A stretch of DNA of 64,000 bases from Acetobacterium sp965140355 (lineage in GTDB: Bacteria > Bacillota > Clostridia > Eubacteriales > Eubacteriaceae), in assembly GCA_965140355.1 (NCBI GenBank), contig OZ223194.1:558001-622000 (forward strand), written 5' to 3'. The notes below the pieces were generated by a model. The model was not told where the DNA came from. It saw nothing but the letters and a program-made list of their open reading frames with translations, and searched no databases. Below are positions 43,733-52,575 of the stretch, piece after piece. The number at the start of each line of letters is the position of its first letter. Within the stretch, counting starts at the first letter, position 1. The position numbers and the translations under genes were made by a program.

Positions 43733-44145
43733 GATTCCTCCTGACAGCTACTTGCAACCTTTTTTGCAGCTTTTTCATTAAATCGCTTGGCCTCCACAAT
43801 AAAGCGCTGATGAATGGCTTCGCCGATCTTTTCCAAACCATCCCACGCGTCGATATCAAAATTCAAAACTCGGGTTTCAGTCGCGACAAGTGTTGCTTTA
43901 ATTCGTATTTTCATACCAATCGGTGATGCGGCCAGATGTTTTAATTCAATAAACGTTCCAACCGTGGTATTCTCTGGCTGTTGAGCCGCCTCTACGCCTT
44001 CAAAAGCAACATTTTCCATCCATGCAACCAGTCGCGGAGTTGCTAACACTTCCGCACCGCCGCTACCCAGTGCCAACGCGGTGTCTTCTTTGGTTACTAA
44101 AAATTCTTTTTCATAACAGGTTCCCGATTTTAACTCGCTTTTCAT
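43729..44145 (-). CDS. FlK-like hotdog thioesterase
   Basis: 138 residues with the hotdog sequence of the fluoroacetyl-CoA thioesterase-like family: SGGAEVLATPRLVAWMENVAFEGV and NTTVGTFIELKHLAASPIGMKI, containing the Thr, Glu and His positions typical of that group. Its substrate is probably an acyl-CoA; fluoroacetyl-CoA is not implied. It is the first gene of a likely operon with coaX (CoA synthesis) and dusB. Confidence 0.85.
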   Translation of the reverse strand: MKSELKSGTCYEKEFLVTKEDTALALGSGGAEVLATPRLVAWMENVAFEGVEAAQQPENTTVGTFIELKHLAASPIGMKIRIKATLVATETRVLNFDIDAWDGLEKIGEAIHQRFIVEAKRFNEKAAKKVASSCQEES

Positions 44146-44198
44146 CTCGATCCTCCCTTTTTATTGATCCGATCTAAAATCCATTTTTTCTTAAAGAA

Positions 44199-44380
44199 AG
44201 CCGTTATCAAATAACGGCTCAGACTGTAGATAAATTACTTTACCATACCGACAATAATTAATCAGGTTGTTTGCATCAGAGCGGACACGGCTTTAGCCTG
44301 TCCGATTCTGTAGCAAACAAACGATTAATCTTTGTCGGTACGGTTTTATCGCCAACCTCAGCCGTTATTAAATAACGGCT
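44199..44380. repeat. Palindromic structured element, copy B
   Basis: Same plan as copy A at 33935-34150. End hairpins AGCCGTTAT-N3-ATAACGGCT occupy 44199-44219 and 44360-44380, each followed outward by TTTCTTT. The inner arms TACCGACAA...ATTAATC (44246 on) and GATTAATCTTTGTCGGTA (to 44340) pair, and CGGACA-C-GGCT...AGCC-TGTCCG forms the central hairpin with loop-proximal CTTTAGCC. It starts nine bases past the ftsH stop. Confidence 0.75.
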
Positions 44381-44392
44381 TTCTTTGTTTAC

Positions 44393-46237
44393 TTATTCAA
44401 TTTCAGTTTCAATCTCAACTTCAACTATTTTTTCTTCTTCTGATGGTTCTTCAAACAAAGCTTTAAATTCCGCTCCGGTTACCGTTTTATCGCGTAATAA
44501 TCGGGTTGCGATTTCTTCCAGTTTTTCTTTGTGTTCTTCAAGAATCGCACAGGCCTTTTCAAAGGCATTTTCGACAATGGTGCGAATTTCCTTATCAATC
44601 ACGGCCGCAACTTCTTCGCTATAGTTTCGTGATCTTCCTAAATCCCGACCCAGGAATACTTCTCCGCTTTCTGGATGCCCAAAGGTCATCGGACCAAGAT
44701 GTTCACTCATCCCCCACTCGGTTACCATACTTCTGGCAATCCCGGTAGCGCGTTCAATATCATTACTCGCACCCGTGCAAATATCATCAAGTGCTATTTT
44801 TTCGGCAGCTCGTCCACCTAATAATCCACAAATGTTTTCTAACAGTTTACTTTTACTCATGTGCTGACTGTCATCATCGGGCAATGATAAAGTATAACCG
44901 GCAGCCATCCCCCGAGGAATGATCGAAATCTCATGAACGGAGTCGCAATTCGGTAATAAATGCATCACAATTGCATGGCCAGCTTCATGATAAGCCGTAA
45001 TATGTAAATCATCCTGATTGATAACCTTACTTTTCTTTTCAGGACCGGCAATAACCCGTTTAATGGCTTCTTCAAGCTCAATCATGGTGATGTTTTTACC
45101 ATGATTTCTGGCCGTCAGCAAAGCTGCCTCATTCATCAAATTCTCCAGATCCGCCCCAGTAAAGCCTGGCGTCCCTTTGGCAATCGTCGCTAATTCTACT
45201 TCCGGAGCCAACGGTTTATCTTTCTTATGAACATTGAGAATTTCTTCCCGGCCTTTAACATCAGGAACGCCAACCGTGACCTGGCGGTCAAAACGGCCTG
45301 GCCGTAATAACGCTGGATCAAGGATATCGGGACGATTCGTTGCCGCAATGATAATAATACCTTCATTAACGCCAAATCCATCCATTTCCACCAGTAACTG
45401 ATTCAAGGTTTGTTCCCGTTCATCATGTCCGCCGCCAAGTCCAGCGCCACGATGACGTCCAACTGCATCAATTTCATCAATGAAAATAATACAGGGGGCA
45501 TTTTTCTTGGCGTTTTCAAATAAATCGCGAACTCGCGAAGCACCAACCCCAACAAACATCTCTACAAAATCTGAACCACTGATGGTGAAAAACGGCACAG
45601 CCGCTTCACCGGCAACAGCTCTTGCCAACAATGTCTTCCCCGTTCCCGGCGGGCCAACCAGAAGAATCCCTTTGGGAATCCGAGCCCCCAGTTTTCGATA
45701 ACGATCCGGAGCCTTCAAAAAATCAACAACTTCTTCAAGTTCCTCTTTTTCTTCATCCGCACCAGCGACATTTTTAAACGTCACCTTAGTTTCTCCTTCA
45801 ACGTGAAGTTTCGCCCGACTTTTTCCAAAGGACATAACTTTTCCGCCACCGCCACCAGCCTGTTGACTGAAGACCAGGAAAAACACCACCATTAAAACAA
45901 TCAATACCACCGATGGAATCAATGAAATCCACCAGGAATCCTGCTGTTTGGTAATCGATACCTCAAGCCCATTTTGATTAATAAATGGAATAACCTGTTC
46001 ATCAATCACATATTGTGGCACCACCGCCTCAAATGATTCGCCACTTCGTAAAGTACCTTTCACATTTGAGTTGTTTATTTCCATCTTCTCGACCTGATTA
46101 TTGTTTAGCTCTGTTAGCAGTTCACTGTAAATAATCGTTTTGACTTCATCCTTCATCGGATTCAAAAAGGTTACTGCGACAATAATAACTAACAAAATGG
46201 CCAAGTAAAACCCAATCATCTTAAGATATTTATTCAA
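44393..46237 (-). CDS. ftsH: ATP-dependent zinc metalloprotease FtsH
   Basis: 614 residues. Two N-terminal membrane spans (YLKMIGFYLAILLVIIVAVTF and LIPSVVLIVLMVVFFLVF) flank an external segment; the AAA domain has Walker A GPPGTGKT, Walker B IIFIDEIDAVG and the SRH region ATNRPDILDPALLRPGRFDRQ; the zinc motif is HEAGH. It degrades unneeded membrane and regulatory proteins. The acidic tail ends VEIETEIE. Located after hpt, as in Bacillus. Confidence 0.97.
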   Translation of the reverse strand: MNKYLKMIGFYLAILLVIIVAVTFLNPMKDEVKTIIYSELLTELNNNQVEKMEINNSNVKGTLRSGESFEAVVPQYVIDEQVIPFINQNGLEVSITKQQDSWWISLIPSVVLIVLMVVFFLVFSQQAGGGGGKVMSFGKSRAKLHVEGETKVTFKNVAGADEEKEELEEVVDFLKAPDRYRKLGARIPKGILLVGPPGTGKTLLARAVAGEAAVPFFTISGSDFVEMFVGVGASRVRDLFENAKKNAPCIIFIDEIDAVGRHRGAGLGGGHDEREQTLNQLLVEMDGFGVNEGIIIIAATNRPDILDPALLRPGRFDRQVTVGVPDVKGREEILNVHKKDKPLAPEVELATIAKGTPGFTGADLENLMNEAALLTARNHGKNITMIELEEAIKRVIAGPEKKSKVINQDDLHITAYHEAGHAIVMHLLPNCDSVHEISIIPRGMAAGYTLSLPDDDSQHMSKSKLLENICGLLGGRAAEKIALDDICTGASNDIERATGIARSMVTEWGMSEHLGPMTFGHPESGEVFLGRDLGRSRNYSEEVAAVIDKEIRTIVENAFEKACAILEEHKEKLEEIATRLLRDKTVTGAEFKALFEEPSEEEKIVEVEIETEIE

Positions 46238-46284
46238 AATACATCACTCCTCTCAATTTTAACTTTTTCTTTTCATTATTCTGA

Positions 46285-46821
46285 TTATTCATATATTTCT
46301 CTTTTCAAAATGCCGATAAAGGGGAGGTTGCGATATTTTTGATTATAATCTAAACCATAACCAACCACAAATTCATTCGGTATTTCAAAACCAATATAGT
46401 CTGCTACAATCCGCTGTTCCCGACGGTCGGGTTTGTCGAGCAGCGAACATACTTTAACCTCTTGTGCACCCATGCTTTTAAAACGGTTTAATAAGAATTT
46501 TAAAGTATTACCAGTGTCAACAATATCTTCCACCAACAAAATCGTTCGATCTTTAACATCAATTGATAAATCTGATTCGAGTTTGATGTTTCCCGAACTC
46601 TGAGCTTCGGTCCCATAGCTGGATGCTTTTAAAAAGTCAATCTCTACCGGAATCGGAATCCGTCTGATCAAGTCTGCCATAAAAACTGAACTTCCTTTTA
46701 AAATGCCGATCAAAACGGGATATTTTCCTCGATAGTCCTCTGTAATTCTTTCGCCAAGCTCTGAGACACGTTTATCCAATGCTTGCTCATCCACCAAAAT
46801 TTCCTGAATATCGGCTATCAC
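46285..46821 (-). CDS. hpt: Hypoxanthine phosphoribosyltransferase
   Basis: 178 residues. The PRPP-binding loop is VLLVEDIVDTGNTLKFLL; LIGILKGSSVFMADLIR and the C-terminal GYGLDYNQKYRNLPFIGIL complete the family pattern. It salvages hypoxanthine and guanine. The gene overlaps the end of tilS by 35 bases, the classic tilS-hpt-ftsH order. Confidence 0.95.
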   Translation of the reverse strand: MIADIQEILVDEQALDKRVSELGERITEDYRGKYPVLIGILKGSSVFMADLIRRIPIPVEIDFLKASSYGTEAQSSGNIKLESDLSIDVKDRTILLVEDIVDTGNTLKFLLNRFKSMGAQEVKVCSLLDKPDRREQRIVADYIGFEIPNEFVVGYGLDYNQKYRNLPFIGILKREIYE

Positions 46822-48235
46822 ACTTTTCTCCTAACATAAGGTATGTTACCCTAATAATATTTTTTGTATCATCATTTGCCAAACAACGCTGATTTATCGC
46901 ATAACCAAAGATCCACAATACTTCATTTCCCATTACCAGCAAGGGAATTTCATCCCTGATATTCCGGTCAATTTTGCGATCAATAAAATACTTTTTGATC
47001 GCTTTCTTTCCCTGAAGACCTGTGGGATAAAAAAAATCTCCAGTCTGTCGGCTTCGCAAAATCAATATGCTTTTTATTTTATCATAATCAAAATATTTTT
47101 CACTATGATTTTCCAATTCTTTAGAAAAAAAACACCTTTTTTTTCTAAATTCGCCCTGACTGACAAATTTTGTCTCCAAAATCAGTCGTTCTTTAGAAAA
47201 AATATAGGTCTTATTTGGTAAAATTTGTTTCGGTTTGATTAAATATCCCATACTCTTTTGCTTTGTCATGACCATCACCTGATCATAACGTCGCATCAAT
47301 TGAATATCATGAGGGATGTGGATTTCCCATATCGTTTTGTCGCTCTTTAATAAACTATAAAAAGCAGTGATATGATTGTACTCAATTTCCTTTAAACTAC
47401 CCTTAAATTTAAAAATTGACCGCCGTAGAATTTCTTTCTGAACGACCGGTTCTTCGTTTAACCACAAGGTTCGATTTATCAGCACCCGATTTTCTTTTTT
47501 GGTTAAAATAAGATCTTCTAGGCGATCCACATATTTCTCAAAAAAAACTTCATATTCAGTCGCGATTTTTGTAAATTCATTAAAATGAACTTCTGCCCGG
47601 GGGTTTATTTTCAAAATCATTGGCATAATATCCAAACGAATTTTATTACGCGTATAGTCACGTTGAAAATTAGTGGCATCGGTCCGAAATTCAAGCTTGT
47701 TTTTTTGACAATATGCCAGGATCTCTTTTTTCTCAAGACATAAAAACGGGCGAATATACAAATTATCCCGACTCGATTTAATCCCCGACACCCCTTTGAT
47801 GCCAGTTCCTCGAATCAGCCGCATCAACATGGTTTCGGCCTGATCATTAAGGTGATGTCCCATTGCAATCCGATTATAACCGTTTACTTCGGCAATGAAC
47901 CGAAAAAAATCATACCGTTCTTTGCGGCCTGCTTCTTCCACCGAAATTTTTTCGAGCTGAGAAATTTCTTGAACATTTCGTTGTCGGGAATAAAAAGATA
48001 TCTCCCGATCGCGACAAAAATTACAAACAAATGCTTCATCAGCGTCAGCCGCTTCACCACGCAGACCATGGTGAAGATGAGCCACCCCAATTGAGATTTT
48101 TAACATGCTTGCATATTTGTCCAAAAAATACAATAAAGCCAGCGAATCTGCTCCACCGGATACGCCGATGAGAACATGATCGCCAGCCTCTAAAATTCTC
48201 TGTTCTTTAATATATTGAATTACTTTTTTCTCCAT
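46787..48235 (-). CDS. tilS: tRNA(Ile)-lysidine synthase
   Basis: 482 residues. The N-terminal PP-loop ATPase is VLIGVSGGADSLALLYFLD, followed by GVAHLHHGLRGEAADADEAFV and AMGHHLNDQAETMLMRL; the C-terminal TilS substrate-binding domain ends LRSRQTGDFFYPTGLQGKKAIKKYFIDRKI. It converts C34 of the tRNA-Ile2 CAU anticodon to lysidine. The upstream tRNA cluster includes an elongator CAU tRNA but it has tRNA-Met features. Confidence 0.95.
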   Translation of the reverse strand: MEKKVIQYIKEQRILEAGDHVLIGVSGGADSLALLYFLDKYASMLKISIGVAHLHHGLRGEAADADEAFVCNFCRDREISFYSRQRNVQEISQLEKISVEEAGRKERYDFFRFIAEVNGYNRIAMGHHLNDQAETMLMRLIRGTGIKGVSGIKSSRDNLYIRPFLCLEKKEILAYCQKNKLEFRTDATNFQRDYTRNKIRLDIMPMILKINPRAEVHFNEFTKIATEYEVFFEKYVDRLEDLILTKKENRVLINRTLWLNEEPVVQKEILRRSIFKFKGSLKEIEYNHITAFYSLLKSDKTIWEIHIPHDIQLMRRYDQVMVMTKQKSMGYLIKPKQILPNKTYIFSKERLILETKFVSQGEFRKKRCFFSKELENHSEKYFDYDKIKSILILRSRQTGDFFYPTGLQGKKAIKKYFIDRKIDRNIRDEIPLLVMGNEVLWIFGYAINQRCLANDDTKNIIRVTYLMLGEKCDSRYSGNFGG

Positions 48236-48269
48236 GGTTTCACCACTTCAATGACGTTTTAAATAAAAA

Positions 48270-48345
48270 TGGTGGTCGCAACAGGGCTCGAACCTGTGAC
48301 CCCCTGCTTGTAAGGCAGGTGCTCTCCCAGCTGAGCTATGCGACC
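48270..48345 (-). tRNA. tRNA-Val (UAC)
   Basis: 76 nt with encoded CCA. Acceptor GGTCGCA/TGCGACC, D-stem GCTC/GAGC, anticodon loop CTTACAA between CCTGC and GCAGG, and T-arm CAGGTTCGAACCTG. Last gene of the tRNA operon. Confidence 0.97.
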
Positions 48346-48385
48346 ACAAAAATGAAATACTGGTATTGACTTTGATTTAATTAAT

Positions 48386-48460
48386 TGGTGACCCCTAGGG
48401 GACTTGAACCCCTGTTACCGCCGTGAAAGGGCGGTGTCTTAACCGCTTGACCAAGGGGCC
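48386..48460 (-). tRNA. tRNA-Glu (UUC)
   Basis: 75 nt with encoded CCA. Acceptor GGCCCCT/AGGGGTC, anticodon loop CTTTCAC between CCGCC and GGCGG, T-loop GTTCAAGTC. Confidence 0.97.
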
Positions 48461-48479
48461 GCGAAACACTATTGTTTTA

Positions 48480-48556
48480 TGGTAGCGGCGAACGGAGTCG
48501 AACCGCTGACACTACGGGTATGAACCGTATGCTCTAGCCAACTGAGCTACGCCGCC
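48480..48556 (-). tRNA. tRNA-Met (CAU), elongator type
   Basis: 77 nt with encoded CCA. Acceptor GGCGGCG/CGCCGCT (G1-U72 pair), anticodon stem TACGG/CCGTA with loop TTCATAC. The absence of the initiator C1-A72 mismatch and of three G-C pairs in the anticodon stem makes it elongator Met; a lysidine-type Ile is less likely. Confidence 0.9.
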
Positions 48557-48574
48557 ATAAAAAGGATTTTCTAT

Positions 48575-48651
<77 letters not shown>

Positions 48652-48699
48652 ATGAGATATTAGCAGAACAAGACTAAGCTACTAAAGTGATTTGTTTGT

Positions 48700-48776
<77 letters not shown>

Positions 48777-48804
48777 TTGTACATACCATAAGCAAAATAA
48801 AAAG

Positions 48805-48892
48805 TGGTGCCGAGGACCGGAATCGAACCGGTACGATCGAAAGGATCGCAGGATTTTAAGTCCTGTGCGTCTGCCAGTTCCGCCACCCCGGC
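48805..48892 (-). tRNA. tRNA-Leu (UAA)
   Basis: 88 nt with encoded CCA. Acceptor GCCGGGG/CCTCGGC-type, anticodon CTTAAAA between CAGGA and TCCTG, long variable arm CGATCCTTTCGATCG, T-arm CCGGTTCGATTCCGG. First gene of the tRNA operon. Confidence 0.96.
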
Positions 48893-48930
48893 ACTTTTTT
48901 TGCTCACCCCTTGCTCAAGGGACAAGTGTT

Positions 48931-48959
48931 ATTATACGCCCCTTCGCGTCTAATGTCAA
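48931..48959 (-). promoter_or_regulatory. Consensus promoter of the tRNA operon
   Basis: TTGACA (48954-48959) and TATAAT (48931-48936) match the sigma-A consensus exactly with a 17-bp spacer, and lie ~39 bp upstream of tRNA-Leu. The GC-rich stretch ACGCGAAGGGGCG fills the spacer. Confidence 0.9.
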
Positions 48960-48981
48960 GTTCTTTTATGAATTTATTTTT

Positions 48982-49971
48982 TTAGCTTTTTTCCATCACA
49001 AAATGGCGATAAGCTGCGCCTTCCAGGTTGTCATAATCACAAACCGTAAAAACTGTTTCTCCCGTAATCTTAAAAATATTTAACAGTAAAAAAGCCCCCG
49101 CCAAAATAATATCTGCCCGTTTTGCTTCCAGACCCACCATATTTTGCCGTTCTTTGATCGTTTTTCCAGCTAAGTCATCAATTATGCGCTCCAGCTCAGC
49201 TTTGCTAATCGTGCTTTCATGCACCATTTCGCTGCAATAGGTCTTCAATTTCTGTTTAATCGTGGCCAGGCTGGTTGCCGTGCCGCCAATGCCAATCAAT
49301 TTATACGGCTTTGTCGGCAAAAATCCGGTTGTTCTTTTTTCGAGTTCCGCATATATTTTTTCATTCATGCGTTCCAATTCCTGAAAGCTCGGCGGATCCG
49401 AAAAAATAAATTCTTCGGTGCAACGCACACAACCCAGATTAATACTCATCATGTTTTTAATTTCATTGTCTTCGCCATAAATAAATTCGGTACTGCCGCC
49501 ACCGATGTCAAAAATCAGCAGTTTTTCATCAAAACATTGGGATACCCCCACAAAACCAAGTTCGGCTTCAGCTTCTCCGGAAATAACTTCAATTTCAAAT
49601 CCCAGTTTTTCTTTTACGGCAACTAAATACGCCGCTGTATTTTGGGCATCTCGCATGGCACTGGTTCCAAATAAATAAAAATCTTCGACCTCATAATCAG
49701 CCGCAATATTTTTAAATTCTTCCAAGGCTTCCAAATTTCTTTTTTCAGCATCAGGATGAAGCTTCCCAGTTTGGTTAATCCCTTGTCCCATCCGGGTATA
49801 GCGCACCGATTTATTAACTCGAACCAGTTTGCCCTCATCATTTCTAAAGATCAACATTCGGGTTGAATTAGTCCCAATATCAATAACGGCCAGATGATGT
49901 TTTTCAGCCTTTTCATGAATCGCCAATTCCGCTAAATTGCTTTCGCATTTATTTTCCAACTGTTTTCCCAT
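48982..49971 (-). CDS. Ppx/GppA-family exopolyphosphatase/phosphatase
   Basis: About 329 residues. The ASKHA actin-like fold starts HLAVIDIGTNSTRMLIF, and has SAMRDAQN, LLIFDIGGGSTEFIYG and IGIGGTATSLATIKQ. The family hydrolyses polyphosphate or (p)ppGpp. The start is uncertain: ATG at 49971 with AGAAAG upstream is preferred to TTG at 50004. It overlaps the septum gene by 22 bases and is in a cluster as in Bacillus. Confidence 0.9.
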   Translation of the reverse strand: MGKQLENKCESNLAELAIHEKAEKHHLAVIDIGTNSTRMLIFRNDEGKLVRVNKSVRYTRMGQGINQTGKLHPDAEKRNLEALEEFKNIAADYEVEDFYLFGTSAMRDAQNTAAYLVAVKEKLGFEIEVISGEAEAELGFVGVSQCFDEKLLIFDIGGGSTEFIYGEDNEIKNMMSINLGCVRCTEEFIFSDPPSFQELERMNEKIYAELEKRTTGFLPTKPYKLIGIGGTATSLATIKQKLKTYCSEMVHESTISKAELERIIDDLAGKTIKERQNMVGLEAKRADIILAGAFLLLNIFKITGETVFTVCDYDNLEGAAYRHFVMEKS

Positions 49972-50287
49972 CACTTTCTGCAGCATTGTCTTGGGTTTCA
50001 ACAATGACTATCGTTTCATCGGGATAATACAACCCAAGGTATTTACGAGCAAAATTTTCCACGTAATTCTTGCTACCCATTTGTTTAACCTGTTCATCTA
50101 ATTGATTACTTCTAATCTTTTCATTTTCTATTTCTTGATTAATTTGAACCATCTGCTGATCCAATTCATAGATCTTAATTGCATTCGCTAAATAGATATA
50201 GGCGGTAAACAGCACCGTCACTATAATTGCCAATGCAATAATCATTCGACGCCTGATTACGCTTTTCAACTTCGCATTCATTTTCAT
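49949..50287 (-). CDS. divIC: FtsB/DivIC-type septum formation initiator
   Basis: 112 residues: one membrane span (IIALAIIVTVLFTAYIYLAN, about 15-35), then a coiled coil (YELDQQMVQINQEIENEKI) and the conserved NYVENFARKYLGLYYPDE. This small protein bridges division complexes. Between rqcP and ppx, as in many Firmicutes. Confidence 0.9.
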   Translation of the reverse strand: MKMNAKLKSVIRRRMIIALAIIVTVLFTAYIYLANAIKIYELDQQMVQINQEIENEKIRSNQLDEQVKQMGSKNYVENFARKYLGLYYPDETIVIVETQDNAAESDGKTVGK

Positions 50288-50310
50288 TCTTCATTTCCGG
50301 TGATGTGTTT

Positions 50311-50550
50311 TTATAACTCCCGATACATATCTCCTGCTTTTTCCTTCGGGACATGTTCCATAATTTCCAACACTTCCACCTTTTGTTCTCCATCGCCATA
50401 ACGGATGGTAATAATATCACCCGGCTTAACCTGGTCTCCCGCTTTGGCAACATGACCGTTGATCGAAACACGGCCACCATCACAAGCATCTTTACTAACC
50501 GTTCGACGTTTAATAATTCTGGCATTTTTTAAAAATTTATCAATTCTCAT
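50311..50550 (-). CDS. rqcP: S4-domain RNA-binding protein RqcP
   Basis: 79 residues that are nearly all S4 domain: MRIDKFLKNARIIKRRTVSKDACDGGRVSINGHVAK. RqcP works with RqcH in tagging stalled nascent chains with poly-Ala on the large ribosomal subunit. Short length and position between hup and divIC match yabO of Bacillus. Confidence 0.93.
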   Translation of the reverse strand: MRIDKFLKNARIIKRRTVSKDACDGGRVSINGHVAKAGDQVKPGDIITIRYGDGEQKVEVLEIMEHVPKEKAGDMYREL

Positions 50551-50661
50551 GTATTCCTCATTATTCTAAATCAGAAAGCTTAAAACAAAACCTTAAGCAA
50601 TAACTCCCCCACAATATCTTATCACCGTCAACTTACTTTGACAAATAGCTCCAGATAAAAC

Positions 50662-50687
50662 AAAAAGCCAGAGCATTGCCCCGGCTT
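50662..50687 (-). terminator. Terminator of hup
   Basis: GCCGGGGC and GCTCTGGC pair (with G-U pairs) on the minus strand around a 3-base loop and are followed by TTTTTG, 12 bp after the HU stop. Confidence 0.7.
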
Positions 50688-50699
50688 CTGTAACGCTGC

Positions 50700-50975
50700 T
50701 TACTTATTTACTTCATCCTTAAAGCCTTTGCCTGCTTTAAAGCCTGGAGCTTTAGAAGCTGCTATTTCGATGGGCTCTTTTGTTCGTGGGTTAAGGCCTG
50801 TCCGGGCTGCTCGTTCTCTAACCTCAAAGGTTCCAAAACCTACCAATGATACCTTGTCTCCATTTTTCAAGGTATCAACTACAGTATCCAAAAAAGCACC
50901 TAATGCCTTTTCTGAATCTTTTTTTGATAAACCCGACTTTTCCGCCATTTGGGCAATTAATTCTGATTTGTTCAT
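50700..50975 (-). CDS. hup: HU-family DNA-binding protein
   Basis: 91 residues. The chain starts MNKSELIAQMAEKSGLSKKD and has the arm motif VSLVGFGTFEVRERAARTGLNPRTKEPIEI. HU bends and compacts DNA. The ATG at 50975 is chosen because GGAGG lies six bases upstream and because family members start with this residue. It is followed by a terminator. Confidence 0.95.
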   Translation of the reverse strand: MNKSELIAQMAEKSGLSKKDSEKALGAFLDTVVDTLKNGDKVSLVGFGTFEVRERAARTGLNPRTKEPIEIAASKAPGFKAGKGFKDEVNK

Positions 50976-51078
50976 TTTTTCCTCCATCTACTACTTTCCA
51001 GTATTCTATGTGTAATATTATAAGCGTGTTCACCTGCAAATTACAAGGTTTTTTTACTTTTTTCGACTTTTTCCAGTA

Positions 51079-52551
51079 TTAAAGCCCTTTTACGAGGTTC
51101 CACGTGTCATCTAATTGCTCAAAAGTATAATCATTTAAAGATTTTTTATCTTGACCAGCTAGTTTTTCCATCTTTTCAAAACGACTGACAAATTTAGCGG
51201 TTGCTTTTCTTAACACCATTTCCGGCTGCAATTTTAACAGCCGCGCGACATTGACCGCCGAAAACAGCAAATCGCCCAGTTCCTCTTCCACATCTTCAGG
51301 ATTATTTTGCTGCAACGCAACGCTCAATTCACGTAATTCCTCATCAATTTTTTCCAGGGCCGGCATTGGATTATCCCAATCAAAACCAACCTTAGCGGCC
51401 TTTTTCTGGACCTTATAAGCTTCCATTAAGGCTGGCAGCGCTTTGGGTATTTTTCTCATCTCTGCGGCCAATCCCGAATTTTCTTCGGCTTTTCCGGTTT
51501 GACCTTTTTCGATCCGCTTAATTGCATCCCAATTGGTTTCCACCTCTTCCGGATCAAAAATTTCTTTATCGATAAAGACGTGCGGATGGCGCCTGATCAT
51601 TTTTTCATTAATGCCATCAATCACCTGTTTCATCGTAAAATGACCAGCCTCGCTGGCAATTTCCGCGTGAAACACCAGTTGGAATAAAACATCTCCCAAT
51701 TCTTCGGCCAAATTATCCCAATCTTCATTGTCGATGGCTTCTAGCACCTCATAACTTTCTTCCAACAAATAGTTTCGCAAACTTTCAGAAGTCTGAATGC
51801 GATCCCATGGACAGCCGCCTTCCCCACGCAGGGTCTTCATGATTTCAATGATCCCCTGAAATCCTTGATAAGCCGTATTTTCCGCGGGAATATAAAGGCT
51901 GGTAAGATGATTAATGGTGTCCACCCGATCGATCTCATAAAGGCAGACTTCCCGCGATATTTCGTGCTTAGGAATCCCGGAATTAGTTAATACGATCACT
52001 TTTTTTTCGGGATTATAAATTTCCATTAACTGCAGCTTCAATTCTGACGCCATATGTTGATCGTATACCTGGGTTACCAAAGTTCCAATGCGCGGATCTG
52101 GCGGAGTTTTTAAACAGTCAAAGGCATCAATGATTTTAAGTCCATCAATAGGGTCTTGTTCAAGGGCATTAAGCGTGACATCAACAAAACTTACGCCGGG
52201 ATGAAGTTGATATTCAATCCCTTCGACTTTTGCCGCTTGAATCAGTTTTTCGACCGTTTTTTCTCCAAACAAAGGGTTTCCGGGAACCGCGTAAACCAGA
52301 CTGCCTTTGTTTTTTACGTGATCGATTAAGCTCTTGACGATTTTATCATAAACCATCTCAAATGAATCTTCAACCTCGTAATAGCAGTCAAAACTTTCGT
52401 AGCTGATACCTTCCGCCCGAATAAAATCCATCACCGGATGAATTTTGGTCCTAAAAAAATTAGGACTATCATTTTTTAATAACGTTAATGTTTCCAATGT
52501 CATTTGGCCAGGACTACCCGGGCCTAGCCCAACGATCTCTATTTGTCGCAT
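51079..52551 (-). CDS. mazG: MazG nucleotide pyrophosphohydrolase fused to a methylase-like domain
   Basis: 490 residues. The N-terminal ~200 residues match the tetrapyrrole-methylase-like YabN domain (QIEIVGLGPGSPGQMTLETL, VYAVPGNPLFGEKTVEKLI); the C-terminal half contains two MazG blocks (GGCPWDRIQTSESLRNYLLEESYEVLEAID and EEELGDLLFSAVNVARLL). It hydrolyses NTPs, acting as a house-cleaning enzyme. Same place as yabN in Bacillus. Confidence 0.94.
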   Translation of the reverse strand: MRQIEIVGLGPGSPGQMTLETLTLLKNDSPNFFRTKIHPVMDFIRAEGISYESFDCYYEVEDSFEMVYDKIVKSLIDHVKNKGSLVYAVPGNPLFGEKTVEKLIQAAKVEGIEYQLHPGVSFVDVTLNALEQDPIDGLKIIDAFDCLKTPPDPRIGTLVTQVYDQHMASELKLQLMEIYNPEKKVIVLTNSGIPKHEISREVCLYEIDRVDTINHLTSLYIPAENTAYQGFQGIIEIMKTLRGEGGCPWDRIQTSESLRNYLLEESYEVLEAIDNEDWDNLAEELGDVLFQLVFHAEIASEAGHFTMKQVIDGINEKMIRRHPHVFIDKEIFDPEEVETNWDAIKRIEKGQTGKAEENSGLAAEMRKIPKALPALMEAYKVQKKAAKVGFDWDNPMPALEKIDEELRELSVALQQNNPEDVEEELGDLLFSAVNVARLLKLQPEMVLRKATAKFVSRFEKMEKLAGQDKKSLNDYTFEQLDDTWNLVKGL

Positions 52552-52575
52552 AATTTTATTTCCTTTCCTTTATCA

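Noticed and set aside
48480..48556. Lysidine-requiring tRNA-Ile (CAU), prompted by nearby tilS
   Set aside because: Anticodon stem and acceptor pairs fit elongator tRNA-Met better; tilS is near it only by conserved gene order.
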